A stretch of 56,663 nt of DNA from Branchiostoma floridae. Taxonomy: Eukaryota > Chordata > Leptocardii > Amphioxiformes > Branchiostomatidae. Positions 10,508-23,200 of this stretch are shown piece after piece (position 1 is the stretch's first letter; the number at the start of each line of letters is the position of its first letter). A program made the position numbers and the translations under genes. The stretch is taken from positions 33,163,400-33,220,062 of the forward strand of contig NC_049979.1 of NCBI RefSeq assembly GCF_000003815.2, given 5' to 3'. Below the pieces are notes generated by a model. That model did not search any database and was not told where the DNA came from. It was given only the letters and a program-made list of their open reading frames with translations.

Positions 10508-12965
10508 ACCTCAAGTACTTGTCTGTTCCTGCAAGCAAGAAGGATTGGCGGCCTATCTCCCTTATCTCGACCCTCGGAAAGGTACAAGAAAGGCTTGTGC
10601 TGAACAGATTTCTACCGATTATGAAGCCCTGGATACGGGATCAGTATGCCTACATGCCAAAAGCTTCGACCACTGTCGCTCTTCTGAAAGTGTACCAGTC
10701 CTGGTTGCAAAGTTTAGACACCAAGAAGACATCAATAGTCCGTGTGCTCCTGGCTGATATGTCAAAGGCTTTTGACAGAGTCGACCACGGAATACTGCTA
10801 CAACATCTGGATGCCCGTGGTACGCCCCCTAGGATGCTTGCTTGGATCTCCAGCTATCTATCCAGCGAACCCAACGCGTGGTCGCCAACAACCAGTACAG
10901 CAGTTGGCGCGTTGTCACCTCTGGGGTCCCCCAAGGTGGGGTGCTATCCCCTTACCTATTTCTTGTGTACATGTCTACAAGAACCACCAAGTATGAGACC
11001 ACCGATAACACCGGCTACGCTGATGATATTGGTCTGTCTCGCACCATCCCCTGTGATGCTGTCGAGACTGATGACACCATGCAACAAGAAGCCTCACAAC
11101 TGGACTCCTGGACAGCGGACAAAAACATGATCATGAATGGGGACAAATCCTACGAACTCAGACTGTGCTTCTCCAAACACCCTCCCGAGCCCCCTCCCCT
11201 TACTCTTGGGGGGAAAATAGTGACAGTGGTTGACTGTGCGACTTACCTGGGTTTTAACCCTATTCAGACCGGGCTTTTTTGGTCATCCCTGGACCGGGGG
11301 GGGGGGCTTTTGAGGCCCTCCACTTTGAAGTCCTATAACTCTAAAACGACGTGCCGTAGGGCCACTAAATTTTTAGGACATGATATCGACATAATATCTG
11401 ACAAGTATTTGACGTTTGACGTTACGTTGACGTAAGATGACGTAATGATGACGTCATCAATTTGATTATATTGGCCGGACCCATGAAAAAAGGGTATTCT
11501 CAGAAAACTTCAAGTTATTCTACAAAAATGTAACAACAAGTGCAGATAACAGAATAATAATGTTTATTACGACTTGCGTTGCCAATAGCAACATCAATGA
11601 CGTCAAAATGACGTCATAAAATGGCGTCATACACATCTAAGATACCAGTTGGACTCCGCCATATTATATCCATCACCTTGAATTTTTAAAAATACTTTTT
11701 TTGCAACAAATAATCACAAAGGGCAATGGAAATAGACTAAATACATTCATTTAGATGTTTTTTGATGAAAAAATACCAGGTAGTTATAAATTTTAAGGGA
11801 TAATTAACTCGTTAATCTTGATCTGGCCATACGGTCCGCCATCTTGGATTTTGGGCTGATGACGTCATCAAATTAGCATAATTTATGCATATATAATTAT
11901 GAAAGATATGCTAGATAATATAAGATTTTATTTATGTAACAAAATAGCAGTAATATAGCAAATAAATGTGAAAAATACATTGTTAGAACCAAAAATAGTG
12001 ATTTTTGGCAAAACAGCCTGTCAACAAACGGTTGCCATGGCAACACGAAAATATGGAAAATTTTTCAAACTTCGTAAAATTGTTGCCAACAATATTTTAG
12101 GAAAACTCACCAAATTTGGTGGCCCTAGCGTAAGCCGTTCTGGCGTTATAGGACATCAAAGTAGGCGCGGGCCTCAAAAGCCCCCCCCCCCCCCCGGTCT
12201 GAATAGGGTTAAGGTACATTCCAACCTCAGATGGGACAGCCATATCACACATGTGACAACGAAGGGCTCCAAACGACTACACTTTCTCCGCTTACTGGCC
12301 AAGGGCGGCATGCCTCCTGAAGACCTGTTAACCGTCTACACTACTCTGGTGAGGCCAGTGTTGGAATATGCCCACGTTGTTTTCGTTGGATGCACTGAGT
12401 CTCAAAGGAACACTCTCGAACGCGTACAGAAACGAGCTCTGCGTATCATCTACGGACACAGCAGCAATCCAGCGTCGTTAGCTCCCTTGCCCACCCTGCA
12501 GTCCAGACGAGAAAACGCTGCAAGATCGCTATACACGCAGATGCTGGCCAGTGACCATCCTTTGCACTTCATGGTCCCTGACGACAGGGAGGTTGCGACA
12601 GGACGAACATTGCGTAACTCCAGTCACCGAACACTACCTAAATGCAGGACCGAAAGACTCAAACGATCATTCTTGTACCGAGCCACAGTGCTCCACAACA
12701 ACTCGTTTTAATCTAATCCTACAGACAGTTTGAAATGTTCACAAAGTGCAATTTCTAATTCTTTTGAAAATGAATGACTACATATGTTTGTATTCTATAT
12801 GTACGTAGTTTTTAAGCATGTTTCATATGTCAATTTGTCTCCTCCGTTTACGATTTTAACACCTCGATTTTAAACACTGTAAATTAGCGACCTATTCAGA
12901 TCATGTCTACATGCATATGTACATGAAATCTGCTACGCTGAATAAATTCTTTGATTGATTAATTG
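10508..12965 (+). mobile_element. 5'-truncated LINE with nearly intact RT, split by a TTAA element
   Basis: The reading frame opens within the RT fingers (DWRPISLISTLGKVQERLV). Motif A, ADMSKAFDRVDH, keeps its Asp; motif B is SGVPQGGVLSPYLF; motif C is GYADDIGLS. The C-terminal tail (LEYAHVVF, ERVQKRALRIIYG) ends at the stop near 12711. A single-base loss near 10865 shifts the frame. The element at 11254-12212 interrupts between YLGF and KVHSN. The 3' region ends in AATAAATTCTTTGATTGATT, a typical CR1-like tail. Otherwise the copy looks young. It is a non-LTR retrotransposon of CR1/jockey type; the clade is inferred. Confidence 0.8.
11254..12212. mobile_element. TTAA element, family A, inserted in LINE RT
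   Basis: TTAA duplicated at 11254-11257 and 12209-12212. The ends are CCCTATTCAGACCGGG and its reverse complement, each followed inward by a G or C run. Internal sites: CRE 11446 area, an X-box with 3-nt spacer GTTGCCAATAGCAAC (11578-11592), CREs 11598-11605 and 11609-11616, CCGCCATCTTGG (11836-11847), CRE 11860-11867 and a perfect GTTGCCATGGCAAC (12031-12044). There is no transposase. The body is 951 bp. Taking out the body and one TTAA leaves the LINE frame continuous. Confidence 0.85.
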
Positions 12966-13859
12966 AATCAGTTTCTTGTCCGACCTCCTTTACAGTGTGG
13001 CTGTGAGTTGACTTTTCGGTCTTTTGTGTGACGCTGAATTCCGCGTGTTGTTCAATATTACTTTATGCCTGACACTGCAGTTGATGGTACGTAACTGATT
13101 TTTCTTGCACTATGCTGTTTTCCCCTTGCTCCGGCATCGTGCCTTTATTATTGAGGTTGGGATCACATATTATAGTAAAAAATAATTTGCGTGGTTGGTA
13201 GCCATATGCCTTTATGGTTAGAACGTGTAAAGTCGTTGGAAAGTTGCCACAACATCTTACAATTCGCGTTGCTCAATAGGTAGTGTTTGCTCTCTACGTT
13301 ATAATGGGGACATGGATGTGCGGTTTCATAGATTCATCAATGAGATTGGAGGAGACAGGAAATGTGGTGTCAGCATCGCTCATTGTGTGCACCTGACACC
13401 GGATGTTTAATGAAGAATCACAACTGGATTTCAGTAAACCTATGCCATGTTCAGGACCGTAGGGAGAGTAGCGAACAGTAATAGAACACACAAAATCCCC
13501 ATCAAATCTCACAGCTAGGCCGTCACCATCCTGAATATAACGATCAACACCGGAGGGCATTGACCAAGGTACGTACCTGCTTCATACACAGACATCACGA
13601 GCAAAATTACATATACCAACTATTCAACACCATGATTAAATACATAAAGAATATAAGCAAACAACAAGCAAAAAGAACATAACAACCAACAAAATACCAA
13701 ACCGACGTCACAGACTATGTTACCTACGGTCACTTGTTAAAATTATAATGGCTAAGGTTGACAATACACGAAACAACGTCACAGATGCCAAGAGTGTAGT
13801 GTCCATATAACTCAATTATTTCTTATTGAACATTTTTGGAAACAAATTAAACTGCGTAA
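12966..13859. other. No recognised gene apart from a minus-strand ORF
   Basis: Unique-looking sequence after the LINE tail. The only feature of note is the 88-codon minus-strand frame at 13294-13560, listed separately. Confidence 0.4.
13294..13560 (-). CDS. Unrecognised 88-codon ORF
   Basis: The predicted protein runs from MPSGVDRYIQDGDG through RFDGDFVCSITVRYSPYGPE to SSNLIDES and HIHVPIIT. Composition is balanced and the frame looks more protein-like than neighbouring chance ORFs, but I cannot place it in a family. It has no signal peptide or membrane segment. It could be an exon of a minus-strand gene or a piece of a transposon protein. Splice borders were not convincing. Confidence 0.25.
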   Translation of the reverse strand: MPSGVDRYIQDGDGLAVRFDGDFVCSITVRYSPYGPEHGIGLLKSSCDSSLNIRCQVHTMSDADTTFPVSSNLIDESMKPHIHVPIIT

Positions 13860-14430
13860 TTTTAATTTATTTTTATGATTTAGTATTCATAATTTATGCC
13901 ATTTTGATTACGTCATGGGTCAAAGTCCAAGGTGTCGGACATTGTCATAATGAATGGTAAATGCATGCTATTTTTACAGAAATTCAATCAAAATCTTTCA
14001 TCTTCTTACAAAATACAATCACTTGAACCTTTTTAGTCCAATTCAATTGGGTGTCGCGGTTTTATGTAAATAAAAACGTATTTTACAAAATTCGAAAAAA
14101 AAAATCCGATAATGCAATGTACTCTGTGTTCAGTGAACCATTCAAAGCATCTTGCATAAATGTTTGATCTCTTGCAATCCCTTCTTCTAACTCCTGTAAG
14201 GTTTAAATGACTTACTATAAGACAACAAAAAATTATGTAGACTAAAAAAATTCAGTATTATGAGATATTCCACGCTATTATAACGTAGTATGACGTCATC
14301 ATTACGTCGGACATGTTAAAAATACCGCCAAGTTTAATTCAAGGATAGAAGTTTTCTACAGGGACATTGTAAATAGAATAAAAACTGTCATTTGAACGTT
14401 TGTCGTTAGAAAATAAGATCTAGTCACAAA
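13860..14430. mobile_element. Decayed TTAA-type element relic
   Basis: ATTCATAATTTATGCCATTTTGATTACGTCATGGGTCAAAGTCCAAGGTG matches, in pieces, the CRE and YY1-like core of the TTAA families. Another CRE lies at about 14290. Neither terminal inverted repeat is recognisable. Confidence 0.4.
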
Positions 14431-16059
14431 TGTAAAGGATAATGGATTTAAATTTTAAAAAAAGGAATATATAATCAGGTAAAAATGGAATTACCTAATA
14501 CATATTGGGGGCCCACGCGGACCCCTTGTATACTGTTTGGGGTTTATATTAATGCAATGGTAGGAGTTCTCTATCAGATATGTACTTCACTCATTATGAA
14601 ACTGTAATTTGTGATTTATACAGATCAATTTTTAAAATGAAAAAAAAAAACGGGTTTGCCGGAGGGGGACGATCACTGAAGAGGGCGAGATATGGAGGCG
14701 AAATCAATAGTGATCTTGCCCGGGGTTGAGGCGGCGTCGCAAGCGATTTCCCCCACCGGGCACTGTGGAGCTACAGATGGTAATACTTCGGTTTACTATT
14801 AAAAAAAACACGCTAAATCCTGATTATTGCTTACTACCATTTAATAATTTGGTATCCAAGACCTGTTGTCATTTTGACAGTTTATAGGATTAGGTCAGAT
14901 AAGAAGACACACACACAAGCTAACAAGTATTTTGATGAGTAAGACATCACAGGTTTCTAAAGCTTATATAAAATATGAATGGCTCATGAAAACACAGCCT
15001 AATGTAAGCCCGTCACCATGTTTGTTATCATTACTGATACTGATTAGAATATTTGTTTAGCGCGGTTAGAGTAGAAATGCTCACAGAACACATTTGACTC
15101 CAATTAAATACATATACACTCTATCTGATGAATAAAAATGTGTCCAAAAAACAAGAAAGTAATATTGGCCTCCTTCTTCTATTTCCTCGCGAAGACGTTT
15201 ACAAAATGTGGTATTTGTATTATTTTGCAGTTTACTTGAAGGACTTGAAGTATAATCCACAACATTTATAAAATGCAAGTTTAAACAACACCGGGAGTGG
15301 ATAAAACGTTTAGAAGTCATATCCTTTAAACATCCATCTGAGTACAGTGCCTCGCTTCTTTTCGTAATTCGACAGTCTTTTTTTTCATTTTTGCATCGGT
15401 CGCATTTGTAGTTATCCCTGGTTTTGAATAATATACTTTTTGTTTGTTGTTAACACTAGGACGGGCACAAAAGTCAACACTACAGATACGTGGTGACAAA
15501 TAAAACAATTACTGCTCAGAGTTTAGGATGGCACCAATTAGTTTCCATGTTTGCTGCTGTATCAACAAACTCAAAAGTGTCATATAGGTGTCGAATTTAT
15601 GGTTATAAAATAATGAATAAATACAGTTTTTTTAAATATAATAGATTTGATTATAATGATCTAAACGCTACTTTAAGCGCATTTGTTTTGAAGTCCTTAT
15701 TCAGTGTTTCATATATGTGCATGTTTCGTGTGTTGCCGAAATCATGGTTAACTACACCAATAGGATGATTTAGATCATGAACTGTACACAGGAACGGGTT
15801 TCCAACTGTTGCATAACTACTGACTGAAATTATTTTCAACCTCAATATGTGCCACGGACCAGCATTCTGTACGCGTAAAAACAATGGCATTAGCTTAGAC
15901 TGCACTGCCGTTTTAGAAATTGAGTGTGAGCAATTAACGTACGAGAAGGAACCGGTGCCTAATTGGGATGCAAAAGACAGGAGTTTCACTGGGTGGCAAT
16001 TATCATCAAACTTATGTATATTGCTAAGCTATGAGGTACTACTTGCTTCATTACAATAT
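14431..16059. other. No gene recognised
   Basis: A GC-rich patch at 14650-14775 breaks otherwise AT-rich sequence. Minus-strand chance ORFs at 15081-15320, 15326-15508 and 15651-15989 have no recognisable similarity and are not joined by clear splice sites. Confidence 0.4.
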
Positions 16060-16905
16060 TTAACCCTATCCTATCGCGCCAACATTTGACGACGTATAAC
16101 TCCCAAACGTGTTGTTGAACAACCAAACTTGGTGACTTTCCCTCAAATAATGTTTGCAAACATTTACAGAAAGAAAGAAACTAATAAAGCTATAAAATAG
16201 TTATAGTTTTCGTGTTGCCATGGCAACGGGTTTCTGAAAGGCATATTTTACAAAAATCACTAATTTTGGTAAACGAAGGGATTTTAGGATTCTCTTGCTA
16301 AACCACACATTTTTCATATATCTTTAATATCTAACATATTTCAATGTGACATTCATCATTAGATATTCTAAATTCATGCTAATGTAATGGCGTTATTAGT
16401 CAAAATCCAAGTTTGCCGACAATATCATAATAAGAGGAAAATCAGCTTTTTTTTTACTCAGCTGTCAGCAAATTTTCGTGTTTTCTTACAAAAACATTTA
16501 GGTAAACGTTTTTATTCCGTTTTCATATGATCTGGGGATTATATGTTAATTATATATGTCGGAAGATATTTAAGGTTTATGATCCAAGATGCCGGATTGA
16601 AAGTGATAGCTAAAATACATATGACGTAATTTTATGACGTAATTTTGGCGTCGTTCTAGTGGCTTTTGACAACAGAAGTCTTAGAACACTTAAATATTGA
16701 TCAGAAACCATTTACTATTAACTTCTGCGTGATATAATTAGATAATATGATAATTGTCCGTTTTAGCCAAAGTATCCATCAATTACGTCATAATTACGTT
16801 ATATTACGTCATTCTTTATTATCTCATAAGCTTATCAGCCCCCCAAAATTTAGTGTCCGTACAGTTAGCCGATTTTGAATTACAAAGGAGGGGGATGCAA
16901 ATGAG
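16060..16905. mobile_element. TTAA element, family B', immediately upstream of the methyltransferase gene
   Basis: TTAA at 16060-16063, then CCCTATCCTATCG. It carries a perfect GTTGCCATGGCAAC (16214-16227), a YY1-like GATCCAAGATGCCGGA (about 16580) and several TTACGTCAT or TGACGTAA CRE variants (16620-16815). The distal end is eroded at about 16905: the AGTGTCCGTACAGTTAGCCGATTTTGAATTAC stretch seen in other copies is present, but the last inverted repeat is not. Confidence 0.65.
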
Positions 16906-16923
16906 CTACTGCTACATATATAA
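16895..16923 (+). promoter_or_regulatory. Octamer plus TATA box, candidate core promoter
   Basis: A perfect octamer ATGCAAAT (16895-16902) lies 14 bp before TATATAA (16917-16923). Transcription would be expected to start about 25-30 bp further on, near 16945-16955, leaving a short 5' leader before the ATG at 17002. The octamer overlaps the eroded end of the TTAA element. This is a sequence-only prediction. Confidence 0.45.
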
Positions 16924-17001
16924 CCTAAAGTCTAAACGCCCTTCGGCGTACAGCACTTGACTTAACACGGCGGGAGCAATAGCCTGAGTAGAGTTTGTAC
17001 C

Positions 17002-17249
17002 ATGATCGTGCATGACTTTAAATCTAAGATGAGTTTAGGCAGGCGTTCCAAAGGTTTTTGGGCCTTGTTTGTTACACTTGTTATTTTACTTGGGTTAAGC
17101 GTAAACCTCCTTCATCCAGGTCCAGCCAACGTTATGAAAAAATCTATTCCAACATCAGTCTGGAGTCATTTTGACACTACAAGCTGTCTGCATCGTGCTG
17201 TTGAAACATGCATGGAAGAAGACGGGAAGAAACATTATGAAAGTAAAAG
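17002..17249 (+). CDS. Methyltransferase exon 1: cytosolic tail, membrane anchor, stem
   Basis: Encodes residues 1-82 plus two bases. A second Met follows at codon 10, and either start leaves the anchor intact. The stem contains two Cys and the HPGPANV stretch. The donor is AG|GTAATA, phase 2. Confidence 0.75.
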
Positions 17250-20200
17250 GTAATATCGATGACTGTATTATAGCTTAAAAATTCAACTTAAATCTGCATT
17301 TACCGGATACATTTTCGTATTTATTTATTTCTATGTTAAGGAAACTGGTGCAGGATTTCTCTGGGAATTTGTGGATTGTATAATTTTCATCCCAAATGTG
17401 GTACGATTGAAAATGTATTGTCTTAATATTCTTTGGCAGTCCAGTCTTCATTAGACCATCAGTGCGCATTAGAGGGGTTGACTTATTATATTATATAATC
17501 TAATTATAACGTCATTTATGCATTTTTGGCTATAACTTTAGGCTGTCTGCCTTAACGAGTATTTGTCTGTACAACGAAAATCCAATAGAAATGTCTTTAC
17601 GGGCAATATCAACTACAAGATATCAAATTAGGTTGATATATATCTTAACCCTATTCAGACCGGGGGGGGCTTTTGAGGCCCGCGGCAACTTTGATGTCCT
17701 ATAACGCCAGAACGGCTTACGCTAGAGCCACCAAATTTGGTGAGTTTTCCTAAAATATTGTTGGCAAAAAAATTTTCGAAGTTTGAAAAAATTTCCATTT
17801 TTTCGTGTTGCCATGGCAACCGTTTGTTGACAGGCTGTTTTGCCAAAAATAACTATTTTTGGTTCTAACAATGTATTTTTCATATTTATTTGTTATATTA
17901 CTACTATTTTGTAACATAAATAAAATCTTATATTATTTAGCATATCTTTCATAATTATATATGCATAAATTATGCTAATTTGATGACGTCATCAGCCCAA
18001 AATCCAAGATGGCGGACCGTATGGCAAGATCAAGAATAACAAGCTAATTATCCCTTAGAATTGGTAACTACCTGGTATTTTTTCATCAAAAACCATACCA
18101 TCTAAATGAATGAATTTAGTCTATTTACATTGCCCTTTGTGATTATTTGTTGCAAAAAAAGGATTTTAAAAAATTTAAGGTGTTGGATATAATATGGCGG
18201 AGCCCAACTCGTATCTTAGATGTGCATGACGTCATTTTGTGACGTCATTTTGACGTTATCGATGTTGCTATTGGCAACACAAGTCGTAATAAACATTATT
18301 ATTCTGTTATCTGCACTTGTTGTAACATTTTTTTAGCATAACTTGAAGTTTTCTGAGAAAAAAACCTTTTTTCGTGGGTCCGGCCAATATAATCAAATTG
18401 ATGACGTCATAATTACGTCTTCTTACGTCAACGTAACGTCAAACGTCATATACTCGTCAGATATTATGTCGATATCTTGTCCTGAAAATTTGGTGGCCCT
18501 TACGGCACGTCGTTTTAGAGTTATAGGACTTAGAAATGGAGGGCCTCAAAATTCCTTAAATTCTGTGTGGTGGTAGGGCCTTGGTCCAAACCTACAAAAA
18601 ATTTTCAGTTGTAAAAGCAGGGTAGGGGAGCCAAAAATGTACTTTTTTTGGAAAAAAATAAACCAAAAATCACAAAATGTAGCATTTTGTTGAACAGTAT
18701 GCCAAAAGTGTTATTGAATCCATGTGCGCATGTGTCCAGGGCATTCCTATACCAACTTACAAATGTCAAATGGTTGTAAAACCAGGGTACAGGGGCCAAA
18801 AATGTACTTTTGGGGCCGAAAATGCCAAAAAAGTCACAAAATTCAGTATTTTGTTCTATTATATGTCAAACCAGTTATCGAACCATGTGTGTACATGTCC
18901 AGGACATTCCTTTACCAAATTTCAGGTCATTTGGTTGCAATACCAGGGTGCTGGGGCCAAAATATACATTTTTGGGTCTAAAAATGACCAAAAAAACTAA
19001 ATAAAATCATTTTAAAGGCAATTATAAAAAATCTAGAACAACCCTGCTTTCATAAGTGATAGGTAAGTTCCTCTGCTACATAAAATGAAACTGAGATTCA
19101 TTTTTGGTAAGCTATGACTGTTGTTCCAGGAATAATTCTATGGTTACGATTTTCTTGAAATGGAAATATTGGTTTACTCTCGGGGCCACCACGGTTCGAT
19201 ACGTGGGAGTGCCAATATTTTTTTAATTTTACATATGATGTATACAAAGGTTCAAACTATAACTGTGCCAAAAATCAAGCAAATTGATTTGCCTGTAAAT
19301 GAGCTAATGGTCAATAAAAATGGTCAAATAATGGATTTTTGTCAATTTTGGAAATTCACGAAAACACATCATTTTCAAACATCTGCTGCACCTCACTACA
19401 AAAAATATTTTGAGCATAACTATATATCATTTTTTTTCATTGAAATAACATATCCAAGATAATAACATGGGTACTAACATATCCAAGAATCAATGAAATA
19501 TCTGTTAATTTGTAGGGGCTACAGGAGTCCAAAGGAGGCCTCTTTGAACGCGACCAAGGCCTTCCCTTGGTGAAAATCCACCATTTTGAAAAATGGCCGT
19601 TGCCATGGCAACCGGTGACCGCAGATCTAAAACTTTGCCATTTTTGTAGGTTTGGAGCAAGGCCCTACCACCACACAAAATTTAATGAAAATCGATTTCT
19701 TGAGTTTGGCCACCCTATGCTTGGTTTTTACAGACAGAGCCTCTTAAAGTATAAAAGGGAAATCGGTTGCGATTATCCGTAGTTAGTGGGCAACCTTGGA
19801 GCTTTAATTTTTTTTTATCTTAACCAATTTAATGTAAAATAGGGTGTTTCCCTTTTGTAATATTTCATTTTCATATCAATTAATAGTGTAGTTTGAGGTT
19901 GGTCCCTTTTGTAAAGGTTGTAGATACAAGGAGACCTCACAATATATCTTGATACATAAAAAAAATTCAAATCAACACGATAAATATTGGTTCTAATAAG
20001 AGGGAAATATCCATAATGCACTAAAACAATATGACAAAGCAACTACAAAAGATTCTTATGATTACAAACGTTCTCCTGGGTGACAAAATATGACGTCTAG
20101 TTTGATCATCAATCCCGACTTTTTTTATTATCTTTAACAATTCAAAGGCTACTATAATTCTGGAGATAACTATACTGTAACATGTCACTTTCCAGCTTTT

Positions 20201-23200
20201 CTATAAGGGTTTTGAAAAAAAAAATAGGTTGACGATTAAGATATAGGCACAGTATACATGGTTAGCCACATTTTATACACAGACACACACATATATCTAT
20301 TTATCTATGTATTTATGTATCATCTGTCCTGTCACTTTTCAGCTTTTCGCGAAGAGTTTTGAGAAAATTGGTTGACGCTTAAGGAATAGACCTAGTATAT
20401 ATAAACAAACACATTGGCCCAGCAGAAATAATGTACAACTAGAGTTCCACGACCTCATGCTTCCATGAAATATTATGAGCTTTTGTTAATTGTATTCAAA
20501 TGGCATAAAGATTTGCATAATTTATGCTTGGTAAAGTCCATCATAGACCAGTTTAAACCTTTCAGAAGTAAAAAAAATCCTATAATGTATCATTAAGCCC
20601 CTTAACCATGTTTGCATTAATTATGCTGATCAGTTCCCCACTTGTTTGTTTGGTATCAATAGTCATAAATTACATTTATTATGCAAACGTCATTATATAT
20701 TATTTTCTAGTGTTCATATTCAAACGGACTTAAATTGTTTTATATTTATCGCAGTTCGCTTGTAAAAATCAATTGACTTATACATGTTTCCAATTAAGCG
20801 ATTTTTTGCGGATATTATGTGACTATATCATTTGCATACGTGGTATCTATTTTGATATAACTTTCTATAATTAACATTTTTTACATTTATTTAAGGTCAT
20901 TCATTGACAACAATTGACTTATACGATTTCCTCAGTAATTATGCAAACTACGTCCTCATTTTCATAACATGTATATCATTAGGAATATTTTTGTCTAAGC
21001 TACCTACAAGACTACAATGATGGTAATCTGCCGTTCCCCCTGCCGTGGTCCTCTTTGGAATATCTTGAAAAAACGCCATGGCAGTTCCTAAGTTACATGT
21101 TGGGGGGGGTGTATGTGGCTGAAATTTGCACCACCTTATCATCACGCTAAATGTTTTCTACACCCAAAATACCAAGACCATATCATGTCCGGGACAAGAC
21201 ATACATAAAAAAAAAAGGTATGATAGAATATTGAGAGCAACGTTGTAACATAAACAATACATGAATATCATAATGAATAAATATTGAATAGATATTGCAG
21301 ATACGATGTTTAAAAGGCAAATTGGAATAGGCTAAAAACTATACATTTTAAAAGTCTCATCACGCTAAAATTGATTGACCTGTCCTACAAAGTTAGCTAA
21401 AAACATTGACCAATCTGGTAGAGTAGAGTCTACAGTTCGTTCAATGATTTGATCATTGCTGGTATAGCGCTGGTTAGTTGCGGTTAGTATCAGTAGGTTG
21501 TTGGTATCGCGCAGAGTTGCGTGTGTTGCATTATCAGCATTCTATTTTTTACAAATTAGTAAAAGGTACTCAGATAATATAAAACAATGCAACCCACGGG
21601 CTTTTCAGAAAAAAATTATTATGCTATTTGTTGTGATGACTGCAATATGTGGTATCATAAGGACTGTATTGAGCCTTGCTCGCAGGTATACACTGTATTA
21701 GAAACCCACCTATCATACTCATGGATATGCTGTGACTGCGGCATACCAAACTTTGCATCGGACATGTTCGATATCACTGATGACAGCTTTCATTCGGTAA
21801 ATTCATTTGATACGCTGAACTCCAGCACAAGTTTGCCAGGTGACACACCAACGGCAAAATCCACTCCACTTAGATCAAAGCAGGGGAAAACTCATACTAG
21901 AGGTAATGGCCACAAAAAGAGCAAGGCTAAACTGCTGGTAAACTGCCAGAGTGTTAGAAACAAAACTGCTGAATTGGCAACTGTGATTGACACTTATAAA
22001 CCAGACATAGTAGCGGGCACTGAGTCATGGCTCAATGAAAACATATCAAGCAGTGAAATATTCCCTGACAGCTATATAGTACACCGTAAAGACAGACAAA
22101 CTGGCCCAGGAGGTGGTGTATTTCAGGCAAACAGGGATGATCTGATTGTCACCCACAGACCGGATCTGGACACAGACTGTGAGATCATTTGGACACAAAC
22201 CCAACTTGCAGGAAAGAAACCGCTTATGATTGGTACATACTACAGACCTCCATCGGACCAAGGAAATGGTCTGGGTAAGCTTGACAGCTCTATAAATAAA
22301 ATGGGAACTAAGATAAACTCCGACAACGTAATCATTATTGGAGATTCCAACACCCCTGGTATAAATTGTGACGCCAGCACAACAGACAACGCTCAGAATC
22401 ATACAGGGCAGGCACAGAAACTACTGCACAACAGTTAAGGAACCAACTAGAAATGGTAATATTTTGGACCTGGTTTTAGTTAACCCTCAAGACCGAGTGG
22501 GGTCCAAATGGACCCCAAAATGTTTTCTTCATAAAAGCCCAGTACCATTTCTTATCGGCGATCCCTGTATATACATTGCTTCGTCAATGTAAGAGGAAGA
22601 TTTTGAGATGTTAAGGTGTTGCTAATTCCAACCCATTATCATTATTTATGCAAAAGTTCAGAAGGACCACGTTTTGCATTAAACCTTTTCCGACCAGATA
22701 GGGGAATTTTGAGGCCCTCAGCAACATTTATGTCGCATAACTCATGAAAGGCTATAGCTAAAGCTACGAAACTTGGTAATTTATCACAAAATATTATTTT
22801 CAAAAGTTTTTAGTCAATAAAGTAAGTTTATCGTTTTGGGGGGTTGCCATGGCAACCATATTCTAACAGGCATATTTTTGCCAAAATTTTACAATTTCAA
22901 TCTAAACAAGGTTTTCTTGGTAAACTACAACTGTTTTCTGACAACAATTAAATCTTATGAAATTCAATGTAATTTTCATGACTTAAAACTTATAATGTAT
23001 GATAATTTCATGACGTCATTGGCCAAATTTCAAGATGGCCGCCCTGATTAGGCAAATGACGTCATAATGTCGTAACATTACATGTTGATGACACAGAAAT
23101 TTTTCGTGATGATTTAGGTTTATATTCTTATTATTGTCTGAAAGTTTGGTAGTCATACTGTAAGTGGTTAAGGAGTTAGTCTCCAAAGTATGTTTGGACC

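Noticed and set aside
10461-10757. Plus-strand 98-codon ORF
   Set aside because: It overlaps the LINE RT in another frame; the RT frame carries the conserved motifs.
15651-15989. Minus-strand 112-codon ORF
   Set aside because: No recognised domain, no splice partners and overlapping plus-strand ORFs; length alone is weak evidence in this composition.
17655-17846. Minus-strand ORF repeating the AVAMATRKYGKFF-like phrase seen at 12030
   Set aside because: It is a translation of the conserved X-box end of family A elements; no protein is implied.
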